Assembly (NCBI GenBank): GCA_012519905.1
Contig: JAAYPG010000052.1
Span: 1-40,537, forward strand
Length of the DNA: 40,537 nt
DNA from: Clostridiales bacterium
GTDB taxonomy: Bacteria; Bacillota; Clostridia; Lachnospirales; Lachnospiraceae
Direction of reading: 5' to 3'
Shown here: positions 25,317 through 32,513 of the stretch, in pieces
Numbering within the stretch: the first letter of the stretch is position 1
How the letters are laid out: every line of letters begins with the position of its first letter
Translations under genes and position numbers: made by a program
Notes under the pieces: model-generated
What the model was told of the DNA's origin: nothing
What the model saw: the letters and a program-made list of their open reading frames with translations, nothing else
Databases searched by the model: none

Positions 25317-27089
25317 TTACATCCTTTCAGGTGCCTCAAATGCCAGCAGATCTATGCAAGTAAGTAATATTTCCTTAACTAAAGTAATCATAAGAATTAA
25401 GGAACTCTGTCTTTCTTCACTGTAATCATCTGATATTATCTTGGTATCATGATAGAAACTACTGAATTTATCTGCTAGGTCATAGATATATTGGCAAATC
25501 CTATGGGGTGCCTGCTCTAAGTAAGCCAAATGTATCATATCGCTAAATCTTGTTATCTGTAAACCTAAATCCCTTTCGACAGGGGAGCTTGCAGGAAGTA
25601 TCCTAGCTTCAGGGTTAATGGTCTTTCCTGTTTCTGCAAATTTATCTATAATGGATTTTATGCGCACAATAGTATAAAGGATATATGGTCCTGTATTTCC
25701 CTCAAAGGAAGTAAAGCGTTCCAAATCAAATACATAATCCTTGGATGCCTGATTTGACAGATCACCATATTTTAGGGCTGCTAAGCCGACCTTAGCGGCA
25801 ACTTGCCTTGCTTGTTCCTCTTCCATATTACGGTTATCCATGATTTTATTATATACCTCATCAGTAACCATCTTAATAAGGTGTTCAAGACGAAGCACTC
25901 CTCCATCCCTAGTCTTAAATGGTTTACCATCCTTACCGTTCATGGTACCAAAGCCTATAAATTGAAACTCCATATCCTCCTTAACCAGTTTGGTTTTCTT
26001 AGCACAGCGGAATAATCTTTCAAAATGTAATTCCTGTCTCTTATCTGTGATATATATAATATGGTCAGGATCAAAAAGCTTAACTCTCTCTACAATGGTT
26101 GCCAAGTCAGTAGTACTATATAAGGTGGCACCATCAGATTTTAAAATCATGAATGGCGGTATCTCTCTGGTATCTGCTTCTTCCTTCACATCTACCACCA
26201 AGGCCCCGTCGCTTATTTTTGCATAATCATTCTTTTTCAGATAATCTACCATATCTGTAATATAGGGCTGAGCATCACTTTCCATTTTCCACAGCTCAAA
26301 TGAAACATTAAGGTTATCATATATCTTCTTAAGGTCCACTACAGATACATCCTGCATATGATTCCAGATAGCCATATAGCCTCTATGACCGTTTTGCATA
26401 AGTAGGGTTATATGTTTAGCTTCCTCTAGAAACTCTGGATTTTCCTTAGAATATGCACTGGCAGCAGGATATATATCCTCAAGCTCAGATATAGTAAATG
26501 GGGCTTCGCTAGGATATTCTCCTGTATAGCTTTCATCAAAATATACTAAATCCGGCTTTCTTCTCTTTAGCTCCGCTATAACTAGTCCCATAGGTGTACC
26601 CCAATCACCCAGATGCACATCACCAATAGCATCATTGCCCATGAATTTGAATATTCTCTTCAGACTTTCCCCTATAATAGCTGATCGCATATGACCAACA
26701 TGAAGCGGTTTAGCTATATTTGGACCACCATAATCAATGATTACCTTTTTAGGTGTAGCTTCCTTTTCACAACCAAAATCCTTAGAATTACGCATTTCAT
26801 CTATATATTCGGCTATAAAATCATCACTCAAATTTATATTTATAAACCCAGGCATAATGGCAGTAACTTCCTTAATCTTGTCATTATCCTTTATTAAGTC
26901 TACAACTTCCTGCGCGATCATAATCGGTGCTTTTTTGTATGCTTTAGCAGCTGCCATAGCTCCATTACACTGATATTGACATAGGTCAGGTCTATTGGAT
27001 AATGTTACTACTCCGAATTTTTCATCATATCCCTTTTCTACAAATGCTTTCTTAATATCTTCTGATAATAAATCCACTATTTTCTTCAT
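25317..27089 (-). CDS. argS: Arginyl-tRNA synthetase
   Basis: Class I aminoacyl-tRNA synthetase, 590 aa. The signature 'GGPNIAKPLHVGHMRSAIIG' contains the HIGH-type motif HVGH. 'GKPFKTRDGGVLRLEHLI' occupies the KMSK-loop region, which is non-canonical in many ArgRS. The C-terminal DALR anticodon-binding domain is present and ends 'CIDLLAFEAPERM'. The ATG follows AGGAGG. Its leader is about 25 nt, so no T-box is possible from the predicted promoter. Confidence 0.97.
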   Translation of the reverse strand: MKKIVDLLSEDIKKAFVEKGYDEKFGVVTLSNRPDLCQYQCNGAMAAAKAYKKAPIMIAQEVVDLIKDNDKIKEVTAIMPGFININLSDDFIAEYIDEMRNSKDFGCEKEATPKKVIIDYGGPNIAKPLHVGHMRSAIIGESLKRIFKFMGNDAIGDVHLGDWGTPMGLVIAELKRRKPDLVYFDESYTGEYPSEAPFTISELEDIYPAASAYSKENPEFLEEAKHITLLMQNGHRGYMAIWNHMQDVSVVDLKKIYDNLNVSFELWKMESDAQPYITDMVDYLKKNDYAKISDGALVVDVKEEADTREIPPFMILKSDGATLYSTTDLATIVERVKLFDPDHIIYITDKRQELHFERLFRCAKKTKLVKEDMEFQFIGFGTMNGKDGKPFKTRDGGVLRLEHLIKMVTDEVYNKIMDNRNMEEEQARQVAAKVGLAALKYGDLSNQASKDYVFDLERFTSFEGNTGPYILYTIVRIKSIIDKFAETGKTINPEARILPASSPVERDLGLQITRFSDMIHLAYLEQAPHRICQYIYDLADKFSSFYHDTKIISDDYSEERQSSLILMITLVKEILLTCIDLLAFEAPERM

Positions 27090-27402
27090 GTTTACCTCCT
27101 AGTTCACTTAACTTATTCAATACTTTAACATAGGTGGACATAAATGTCATCAAAATTTTATGAAGGGTTTTTTTCATTTGCTATGCATAATAACGAATAT
27201 TAATACATTATTAATCAATAATCCTTAGTTTTCATATAACTATTACATAAAAATATAATATTTTTAAATAAAGACTGTCCTTTTTGCATTTTTTGTTGTA
27301 TATTATACATATACGATGCATAGTCTATATATTTTTACATGTTCTTATCATTTTATTACAAAAAGGGTTGTAGGGAGAATTAGTAATGAAAGGAGAAACA
27401 TC
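27090..27402. other. Divergent intergenic region between argS and the CheX-like gene
   Basis: About 310 bases, very AT-rich. It contains the argS promoter (separate entry) on the minus strand. On plus, 'TTGTATATTATACAT' near 27,296-27,310 offers -10-like sequences but no good -35 at normal spacing, so the promoter of the phosphatase/CheY pair is undefined. The plus-strand ORF track start at 27,316 is not supported; the AAAGGAG-linked ATG at 27,403 is. Confidence 0.5.
27122..27150 (-). promoter_or_regulatory. Promoter of argS
   Basis: Minus-strand ATGACA (27,150-27,145), 17-nt spacer, TAAAGT (27,127-27,122). The small inverted repeat GACAT-TT-ATGTC overlaps the -35 and start of the spacer and could be an operator. 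Predicted start near 27,115. Confidence 0.5.
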
Positions 27403-28290
27403 ATGTTCGGACTTTACTTTGGGGGTTACTTATTAGAAAGGAATATAATATCTCAATCACAATTAGAGGATGTTATGGCGAGACATCACAGTTCTCGCGC
27501 AAAACTGGGGTTAATAGCTGTTGCCGAGAAATTATTAACTGCTAAGCAAGCAGATGAGCTAAACGAGCTTCAAAAGCTTAAGGACAGTCGATTTGGTGAT
27601 TTGGCAATTGAAAAGGGGTATTTAACTAAAGAAGAAGTTAATCATTTATTAAATCTTCAAGGAAATTCTTATCTAAAATTTATCCAATCACTTACTGAGA
27701 TGAACATTATGACTATGGATCAAATAGAGTCTGCCCTTGATGATTATAGAAAAGATAATAACTTTTCTGATGCAGAGCTAGATGCGCTAAAGTCTGGTGA
27801 TATAGACCGAATAATACCTATATTTGTGGATACGGACCTACCATTTGTTGGTGAAGCTATTACATTAGCTATTAAAAATATTATTCGTTTTATAAATAAT
27901 AATATTAAACTTAAAAAGTCATATAGAGTAAAAGAATACAACTTTCCCTCAATTGCATATCAACAGATGATTGGAAGCCATGAATTGTATGTTTGCTTTG
28001 CAGGCGAGGATGAGGCTTTATTGAATATTGCTAGCCCCTTTGCCAAAGAGGAATTTGTGAAAATGGATGAGGATGCTTTCGATTCTATATGCGAGTTCAT
28101 TAACTGCAACAACGGATTATACGCTTCTAAGCTAAGCGAAGAGGATATACATATTGATATGACTCCTCCAAAATTTGATCAAAACAAAACCTTGACATCG
28201 GATGGAGATATTTACATTGTTCCTATTGTTATAGACGGAAAGCAAATTGACTTATTGGTTGTTCTTGACCACAAGGTTGAAATAAATTAG
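27403..28290 (+). CDS. CheX-like phosphatase with N-terminal MshEN-like repeats
   Basis: 295 aa from the ATG with AAAGGAG upstream. Residues 1-90 hold two copies of a repeat like the T2SSE-N/MshEN domain ('GYLLERNIISQSQLEDVM', then 'SRFGDLAIEKGYLTKEEVNH'), a fold that binds c-di-GMP or mediates docking in other proteins. The C-terminal 120 residues look like CheC/CheX phosphatases. The catalytic pattern D-xxx-E-xx-N is intact (Asp227, Glu231, Asn234 in 'DSICEFIN'), followed by 'DIYIVPIVIDGKQIDLLVVL'. A CheY gene starts 12 nt after its stop, an obvious substrate. The link to c-di-GMP is inference. Confidence 0.75.
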   Translation: MFGLYFGGYLLERNIISQSQLEDVMARHHSSRAKLGLIAVAEKLLTAKQADELNELQKLKDSRFGDLAIEKGYLTKEEVNHLLNLQGNSYLKFIQSLTEMNIMTMDQIESALDDYRKDNNFSDAELDALKSGDIDRIIPIFVDTDLPFVGEAITLAIKNIIRFINNNIKLKKSYRVKEYNFPSIAYQQMIGSHELYVCFAGEDEALLNIASPFAKEEFVKMDEDAFDSICEFINCNNGLYASKLSEEDIHIDMTPPKFDQNKTLTSDGDIYIVPIVIDGKQIDLLVVLDHKVEIN

Positions 28291-28302
28291 GAGGGTATGG
28301 AT

Positions 28303-28659
28303 ATGGCAAAGATTCTTATAGTTGACGATTCCAAAACCTCAAGAAAAATACTCAGAAACATTCTTGAGGATAATGGCCATGAGGTAGTTGGAGAGGCTAT
28401 AAATGGCAAAGAGTCCGTGGAGAAGTACAAGGAACTTAAGCCGGATATAACCACAATGGACATAACCATGCCAGAAATGGATGGGCTGGAAGCATTGAAG
28501 GAAATTATTGATATGGATAAAAGCGCCAAGGTTATTATGGTAACCGCAGCTGGACAAAAAACCAAGATGGTTGATGCCGTCAAGTATGGTGCTGTGGAAT
28601 TCTTAACAAAACCCTTCGAGGCAGAACAAATTATTGATATTATTAAACAAGTTATATAG
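28303..28659 (+). CDS. Single-domain response regulator (CheY-like)
   Basis: 118-aa receiver domain with no output domain. Acidic pair Asp8/Asp9 ('ILIVDDSKTSRK'), phospho-acceptor Asp53 ('TTMDITMPEMDG'), Thr81 and Lys103 ('FLTKPF') are all present. The second ATG at 28,303 is preferred over 28,297 because AGGAGGG ends 7 nt before it. It is co-transcribed with the CheX-like phosphatase and followed by a strong terminator. No kinase or chemoreceptor is in the window. Confidence 0.95.
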   Translation: MAKILIVDDSKTSRKILRNILEDNGHEVVGEAINGKESVEKYKELKPDITTMDITMPEMDGLEALKEIIDMDKSAKVIMVTAAGQKTKMVDAVKYGAVEFLTKPFEAEQIIDIIKQVI

Positions 28660-28676
28660 AAGGCTAAAAAACTACG

Positions 28677-28720
28677 CATGAGGTTGTAGGGACTCTTCCC
28701 TAGCAACCTCATGTTCTTTT
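28677..28720. terminator. Bidirectional intrinsic terminator between cheY-like gene and pspC-like gene
   Basis: A 10-bp perfect stem CATGAGGTTG / CAACCTCATG encloses an inner stem TAGGGA / TCCCTA. On plus it is followed by TTCTTTT. On minus it is followed, a few bases on, by TTTTTT. It lies between convergent genes. Confidence 0.85.
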
Positions 28721-28725
28721 CAATA

Positions 28726-28917
28726 TTAGTATTCTTCCTTAACGGGCATAATTACCGCAGCTATAATATAAACTAGTATGCCAAATCCAAAGCAACTAAA
28801 TATTACCCATAATAAGCGAACTACGGTTGGATCAATATTGATGTATTCTGCTATACCCTGGCAGACACCACAAATCATCTTATTAGTAGTAGAGCGATAT
28901 AGTTTCTTAGGTTCCAT
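28726..28917 (-). CDS. PspC domain membrane protein
   Basis: 63 aa, nearly all PspC domain: 'KMICGVCQGIAEYINIDPTV' then one membrane segment 'LVYIIAAVIMPVKEEY'. PspC proteins act in envelope-stress responses (phage-shock and LiaRS-type systems). Here it is the last gene of the PadR-DUF1700-DUF4097 cassette, which suggests membrane-stress signalling. A ribosome site AAAGGAG lies upstream. Confidence 0.93.
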   Translation of the reverse strand: MEPKKLYRSTTNKMICGVCQGIAEYINIDPTVVRLLWVIFSCFGFGILVYIIAAVIMPVKEEY

Positions 28918-28951
28918 GAAAACACTCCTTTCTAATATAGGTTAATACTTA

Positions 28952-29788
28952 TTACTCAATAAAATCCATAGTTACACTTCCAACATCGACATTAAGTCTG
29001 AAGCTTCCATTATTATTTTCTTTTGCACTCTTATAATTCCGATATTTTCTATTATTAATTATAACATTTCCTAAATCAGAATCAATATCAAAGGAATAAT
29101 ATTCCATATCATCATTGAGTTTTAAAGAAATTGAGCCTACATCACAGAACATACTATTATCACCAAGTATAATACCATCTATATAGACTAATCCCACATT
29201 ACACTCTACGGTTATATTATTTATATCCGCTTGCTCTAGACGGATCTTCCCCGCATCCACATAATATCTTGATTCCTCTTCTACAGTGAGCCCATCAATC
29301 TCCAATGATCCTGCATTTACTGTAAACATCCCCCTATCAGCACTCAAATTTTCAGCCTTAAGACTTCCTGCATCTAGAGAAATTCTTACATCCTCCGCTT
29401 TAAAATCCTCTGGTATGGTTATTCTTATACTGGGTGTTTTAAAGCTTCTCAATCCAAGCGATACAGGGATATTAAATCCAAGTATATTTAAGTTGTCACT
29501 AGTCTCATGGCTAATGACCCATATTCCATCGGATACCTCAGATATTAAGTCAGCCTCTCTGTATAAATTCCTAGCTTCAATACTAAATGTCTCTCCTTGG
29601 GTAATGTAGATTTCACCAAAATCCATCCTAAGATCCAGTCCTCTTACATCCCTTACTGTATCCTCAAAAGTGGCCAAGGGAGTACCCCTTAAAGATAAGC
29701 CATTAACTCCAGCTATAAGTAGTAGTCCTATACCCAGCCCGATAGAAATTAATGCAATACCCAAACATATCTTTGTAAACATCTTCAT
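28952..29788 (-). CDS. DUF4097 beta-strand-repeat membrane protein
   Basis: 278 aa. An N-terminal membrane anchor (about residues 5-28) is followed by a right-handed beta-solenoid-like array of DUF4097/adhesin-type strands ('RMDFGEIYITQGETFSIEAR', 'DVGSISLKLNDDMEYYSFDI'). It ends 'NVDVGSVTMDFIE'. Its ATG overlaps the DUF1700 stop by 4 nt. Proteins of this family are encoded with HAAS/DUF1700 proteins and PadR regulators in many Firmicutes; the function is unknown, probably extracytoplasmic sensing or envelope protection. Confidence 0.87.
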   Translation of the reverse strand: MKMFTKICLGIALISIGLGIGLLLIAGVNGLSLRGTPLATFEDTVRDVRGLDLRMDFGEIYITQGETFSIEARNLYREADLISEVSDGIWVISHETSDNLNILGFNIPVSLGLRSFKTPSIRITIPEDFKAEDVRISLDAGSLKAENLSADRGMFTVNAGSLEIDGLTVEEESRYYVDAGKIRLEQADINNITVECNVGLVYIDGIILGDNSMFCDVGSISLKLNDDMEYYSFDIDSDLGNVIINNRKYRNYKSAKENNNGSFRLNVDVGSVTMDFIE

Positions 29789-30552
29789 ACAGCCACACTC
29801 CTATTCTTAAAAGGAATTCTACATATAGATACTATTCCTTTAATAATAGCAGGGAATATAGTCTTACTTAGCCAGACACTAAGCATGACAAATAAAATTC
29901 CTAAACCCACTACTATTAAGCCGACTCCACAATGGGCGATACCTATAAAAGGTACACCTATATTTACTAGACCAATAAATATAAGGGCTATTCCTACAGG
30001 CACCATCACAATACCTGCAATACCAAATGCAAATAATAAGGCGAATACTCCTACAATAATTGAAAAGAATATTCCCAAAAACGAAAATACTAAGGGAATG
30101 CCAACCGGTATTGCAAATATACACAATAAAATAATAAGTGCTAGTCTGTTATTGTTGCTAGTAGTCCCTCTACTGGAATTTCCTGAATCTCTAGGAGCCT
30201 TGTTATAGTTATGTTCTGTATTGGTCCTACTTTGTTCACTATTATCTTCCGGTATTATTACCTCATTTGGCTTAATAACCTCAAACTTTTGCTCTTCAAA
30301 TACAGTATCCTTATACCCCTTCTCAGTAAAATATCCCCTATCATTATTGCTACCACCCTCCTCATGAAGGTCTGCTTTAATGATAGCGGCAATCCTGTCT
30401 GGTGACCCAAGTTCATTTAGAATACTATCCTCATTATTTACACCTGCATCATCAAAATAATCATTATAATATTTCAATGCTTCGTTGCGTTCTTCTACTG
30501 GGATATCCGATAGCAAGCTTTCCAGCGTTTTCATAAAATCAAACCTTGACAT
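29785..30552 (-). CDS. DUF1700 / HAAS-domain membrane protein
   Basis: 255 aa. The N-terminal helical HAAS/DUF1700 domain is clear ('LLSDIPVEERNEALKYYNDY', 'ELGSPDRIAAIIKAD'). A low-complexity polar linker runs at about 85-130 (Asn/Ser/Arg). Three or four membrane spans follow and the tail is basic. HAAS domains are typically paired with PadR regulators and pass signals between membrane proteins and the regulator. Its ATG follows the PadR stop directly, with the ribosome site inside the end of padR. Confidence 0.88.
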   Translation of the reverse strand: MSRFDFMKTLESLLSDIPVEERNEALKYYNDYFDDAGVNNEDSILNELGSPDRIAAIIKADLHEEGGSNNDRGYFTEKGYKDTVFEEQKFEVIKPNEVIIPEDNSEQSRTNTEHNYNKAPRDSGNSSRGTTSNNNRLALIILLCIFAIPVGIPLVFSFLGIFFSIIVGVFALLFAFGIAGIVMVPVGIALIFIGLVNIGVPFIGIAHCGVGLIVVGLGILFVMLSVWLSKTIFPAIIKGIVSICRIPFKNRSVAV

Positions 30553-30870
30553 CTATTTCACTCCTTCAAATATATTGTTAATCTTCTTATAATAGATAAC
30601 CCACTCATCCATATATAACCTAAGCTGCGCCCTACCGGTGTCAGTAATTTTATAATATCTTCTATTTCTCCCTGCAAATTCCATATCATATGTTTCTAGA
30701 CATCCGTCCTTTTGTAGTCTTCGCAGCACAGGATATAGGGTTGATTCAGAAACTTCGATTGCTTTTCGGACCTCCTGTGTCAGATTGTAACCATAAGTAC
30801 CTTCCGGTTCCTTAGAAACTATAGCCAGTACAATTGCATCCAGTAGTGCCGAACCGGTATTAAATACCAT
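30553..30870 (-). CDS. PadR family transcriptional regulator
   Basis: 105 aa, compact PadR with winged helix only plus a short C-terminal helix: 'GTYGYNLTQEVRKAIEVSES', 'STLYPVLRRLQKDGCLETYD' and 'RNRRYYKITDTGRAQLRLYM'. Likely represses its own four-gene operon (padR-DUF1700-DUF4097-pspC), since perfect palindromes lie in the promoter just upstream. The ribosome site is GGGAG. Confidence 0.95.
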   Translation of the reverse strand: MVFNTGSALLDAIVLAIVSKEPEGTYGYNLTQEVRKAIEVSESTLYPVLRRLQKDGCLETYDMEFAGRNRRYYKITDTGRAQLRLYMDEWVIYYKKINNIFEGVK

Positions 30871-30941
30871 TTAATCAACTCCCTTCAATCTATTCATCTA
30901 TCACAATTTAATACCATACAAGGACAAGACACCTTGTTGGT

Positions 30942-30994
30942 ATATAATATTATATATATATTAATACTATACGCCATATAATATTATATGTCAA
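30942..30994 (-). promoter_or_regulatory. Promoter and palindromic operators of the PadR cassette
   Basis: Minus-strand TTGACA (30,994-30,989), 17-nt spacer, TATAGT (30,971-30,966). A perfect 16-bp palindrome CATATAATATTATATG (30,975-30,990) fills the spacer and touches the -35. Its core ATATAATATTATAT recurs at 30,942-30,955, 34 bp away, in the early transcribed region. This is a good candidate for two-site PadR autorepression. A separate inverted repeat ACAAGG-N8-CCTTGT lies in the leader at 30,918-30,937. Confidence 0.75.
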
Positions 30995-31006
30995 CAAAAA
31001 AGATGG

Positions 31007-31195
31007 AGCTGTCGCAAAAATGTAAAAGGGGGTGTATATGTTCCAATCATGCACATTTAGGAGAACTGATTGCTATGATTTGTATTATCGGAAGCGGACT
31101 TTAGTCCGATTAAGATTTACAAATCATAGCAATCTGTACTACTAATCAGTGTGTGATGGAATATATACACTCCCTTAATTACTTTTGCGACAGCT
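31007..31195 (-). repeat. 189-bp palindromic repeat, copy 2 (inverted)
   Basis: Reverse-complement copy of the element at 21,267-21,455, same length, about 11 substitutions and no indels by eye. The outermost pair is changed from G-C to A-T on both sides (AGCTGTCGC / GCGACAGCT), which preserves pairing. It lies between the nlpC/p60 stop and the padR promoter. On minus it is followed by TTTTTT, so it can terminate the nlpC/p60 transcript and insulate padR. Confidence 0.9.
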
Positions 31196-31214
31196 CGTAT
31201 AATATTGTTTCGTA

Positions 31215-32270
31215 TTAGTTAATATAGCTAACCGCCTTATAAGGTGTCCTATAATTATAGTTTTTTATCTTGATGCCTTCTTTTCTACTTGCAGCTCCTA
31301 TTACTTTACCATTGCCTATGTACATTGCCACGTGATTAACCACGCCGTTCTTTCTATAGAATATTAAATCTCCTGGCTGAATTTTATCCATGGATACTCT
31401 TCTACCACCTCTTGATTGGGCTCTTGAGGTTCTAGGTACATATATACCAAAATTCTTTAGCACAGATTGAACAAATCCTGAACAGTCAGCACCTCTAGTT
31501 AAGCTGGTCCCTCCCCATACATAGGGATTTCCATTGAATCTTAAGGCATAGTTTACTATCTGTTGTCTTCTAGATGAAACCTGCTTTCTTTCCTGGGACT
31601 CTTGCCTTTCCTTCTCAAGCTTTATTCTTTCTTGCTCTTCCTCTATAGAAATAGCCTTCTTAAAATCAGTCTTTATATCTACATAATCGGCAGATACATA
31701 TCCTGTCTTATCTCCAACAGCTATCTTCAGCCAATCATCCTGCTCTTCCACTACCTCAAAAACATGTCCCTTGGGAACCTGAGTAACTACAGATGAGCTG
31801 GTACCGGCCTTTGATCTTACATTGAGTACATTTGCCTTTACTGTAGCAAGACTACTCTTTGCAGAGTCAGCTTTTTTATATACATCAATTCCCGTTAATA
31901 GATAATCTGACTTTATGTAACCTGTTACATTTCCTGATTTAATCTTAAGCCATTCTCCTTCAGTCTCAAGAACTGTAGCAGCACCATTCTTATATAGCTT
32001 TCCCAACACCTTGCTGTCAGTATTAGCTTGACTTCTTATATTTACATAATTATTAACATTAGCAATTGCGAGATCCTGATATTCTATGATAGGATCCAAG
32101 ATATTGCTTATCTCCTTAGTAGTTATATTAGGATTAACACTTATATCTTTTAACAAAACCGTTATGCCTGCAAGAGGCTGCCCTGCAGCGTAGGCGGTTT
32201 TAGTCCCTCCCATAAAAGCCAATGAGCCTATCATACAGTATGTAGCAATCTTTCGTATCCCTCTAGTCAT
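31215..32270 (-). CDS. Secreted SH3-domain NlpC/P60 cell-wall hydrolase (atypical triad)
   Basis: 351 aa. A signal peptide (to about residue 28) is followed by two bacterial SH3 domains ('VNIRSQANTDSKVLGKLYKN' and 'LNVRSKAGTSSSVVTQVPKG'). A charged coiled-coil linker lies at about 205-235. The C-terminal NlpC/P60 domain has catalytic Cys263 ('GADCSGF') and His313 ('VNHVAMYIG'). The third catalytic position, 12 residues after the His, is Gly325 ('KVIGAASRKEG') where His is usual. Expected to cleave or bind peptidoglycan stem peptides; activity may be reduced. A TGGAGG site precedes the ATG. Confidence 0.92.
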   Translation of the reverse strand: MTRGIRKIATYCMIGSLAFMGGTKTAYAAGQPLAGITVLLKDISVNPNITTKEISNILDPIIEYQDLAIANVNNYVNIRSQANTDSKVLGKLYKNGAATVLETEGEWLKIKSGNVTGYIKSDYLLTGIDVYKKADSAKSSLATVKANVLNVRSKAGTSSSVVTQVPKGHVFEVVEEQDDWLKIAVGDKTGYVSADYVDIKTDFKKAISIEEEQERIKLEKERQESQERKQVSSRRQQIVNYALRFNGNPYVWGGTSLTRGADCSGFVQSVLKNFGIYVPRTSRAQSRGGRRVSMDKIQPGDLIFYRKNGVVNHVAMYIGNGKVIGAASRKEGIKIKNYNYRTPYKAVSYIN

Positions 32271-32299
32271 ATAAACCTCCAGTAATTACGATCTTCATG

Positions 32300-32349
32300 A
32301 TTATATTATCAATCATTACAAAAGTATTAAATTTGTTACAAAAGTATTA
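32300..32349 (-). promoter_or_regulatory. Candidate regulated promoter of the nlpC/p60 gene with direct repeats
   Basis: A perfect minus-strand TATAAT (32,305-32,300) has no -35 match at 16-18 nt. Instead a 14-bp direct repeat, TAATACTTTTGTAA on minus, occurs twice with a 20-bp period (32,329-32,316 and 32,349-32,336), the first copy covering the -35 region. An activator site is inferred. The spacing does not fit the WalR consensus. Confidence 0.4.
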
Positions 32350-32513
32350 TACTATATCTTAAGGCAAAATTCATGTGGTAGTTTTTTCAATCACCTACAA
32401 GAGCTGGTCTCATATAAACTATATCCATTTATCTATAAATATGATATACTTCACGACAGATGGTCTGTTTTATTCTAAGAGGCTATAGCATTAGCACGTT
32501 TTTGGAGGTAATT

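Noticed and set aside
27090-27150. T-box leader for argS
   Set aside because: The predicted leader is about 25 nt and lacks specifier or antiterminator elements.
29879-30405. Several overlapping ORFs opposite the DUF1700 gene
   Set aside because: Shadows of the low-complexity membrane region of DUF1700; none has a ribosome site or family signal.
32316-32349. WalR box upstream of the nlpC/p60 gene
   Set aside because: The TGTAA half-sites are 20 bp apart, whereas WalR sites need an 11-bp period.
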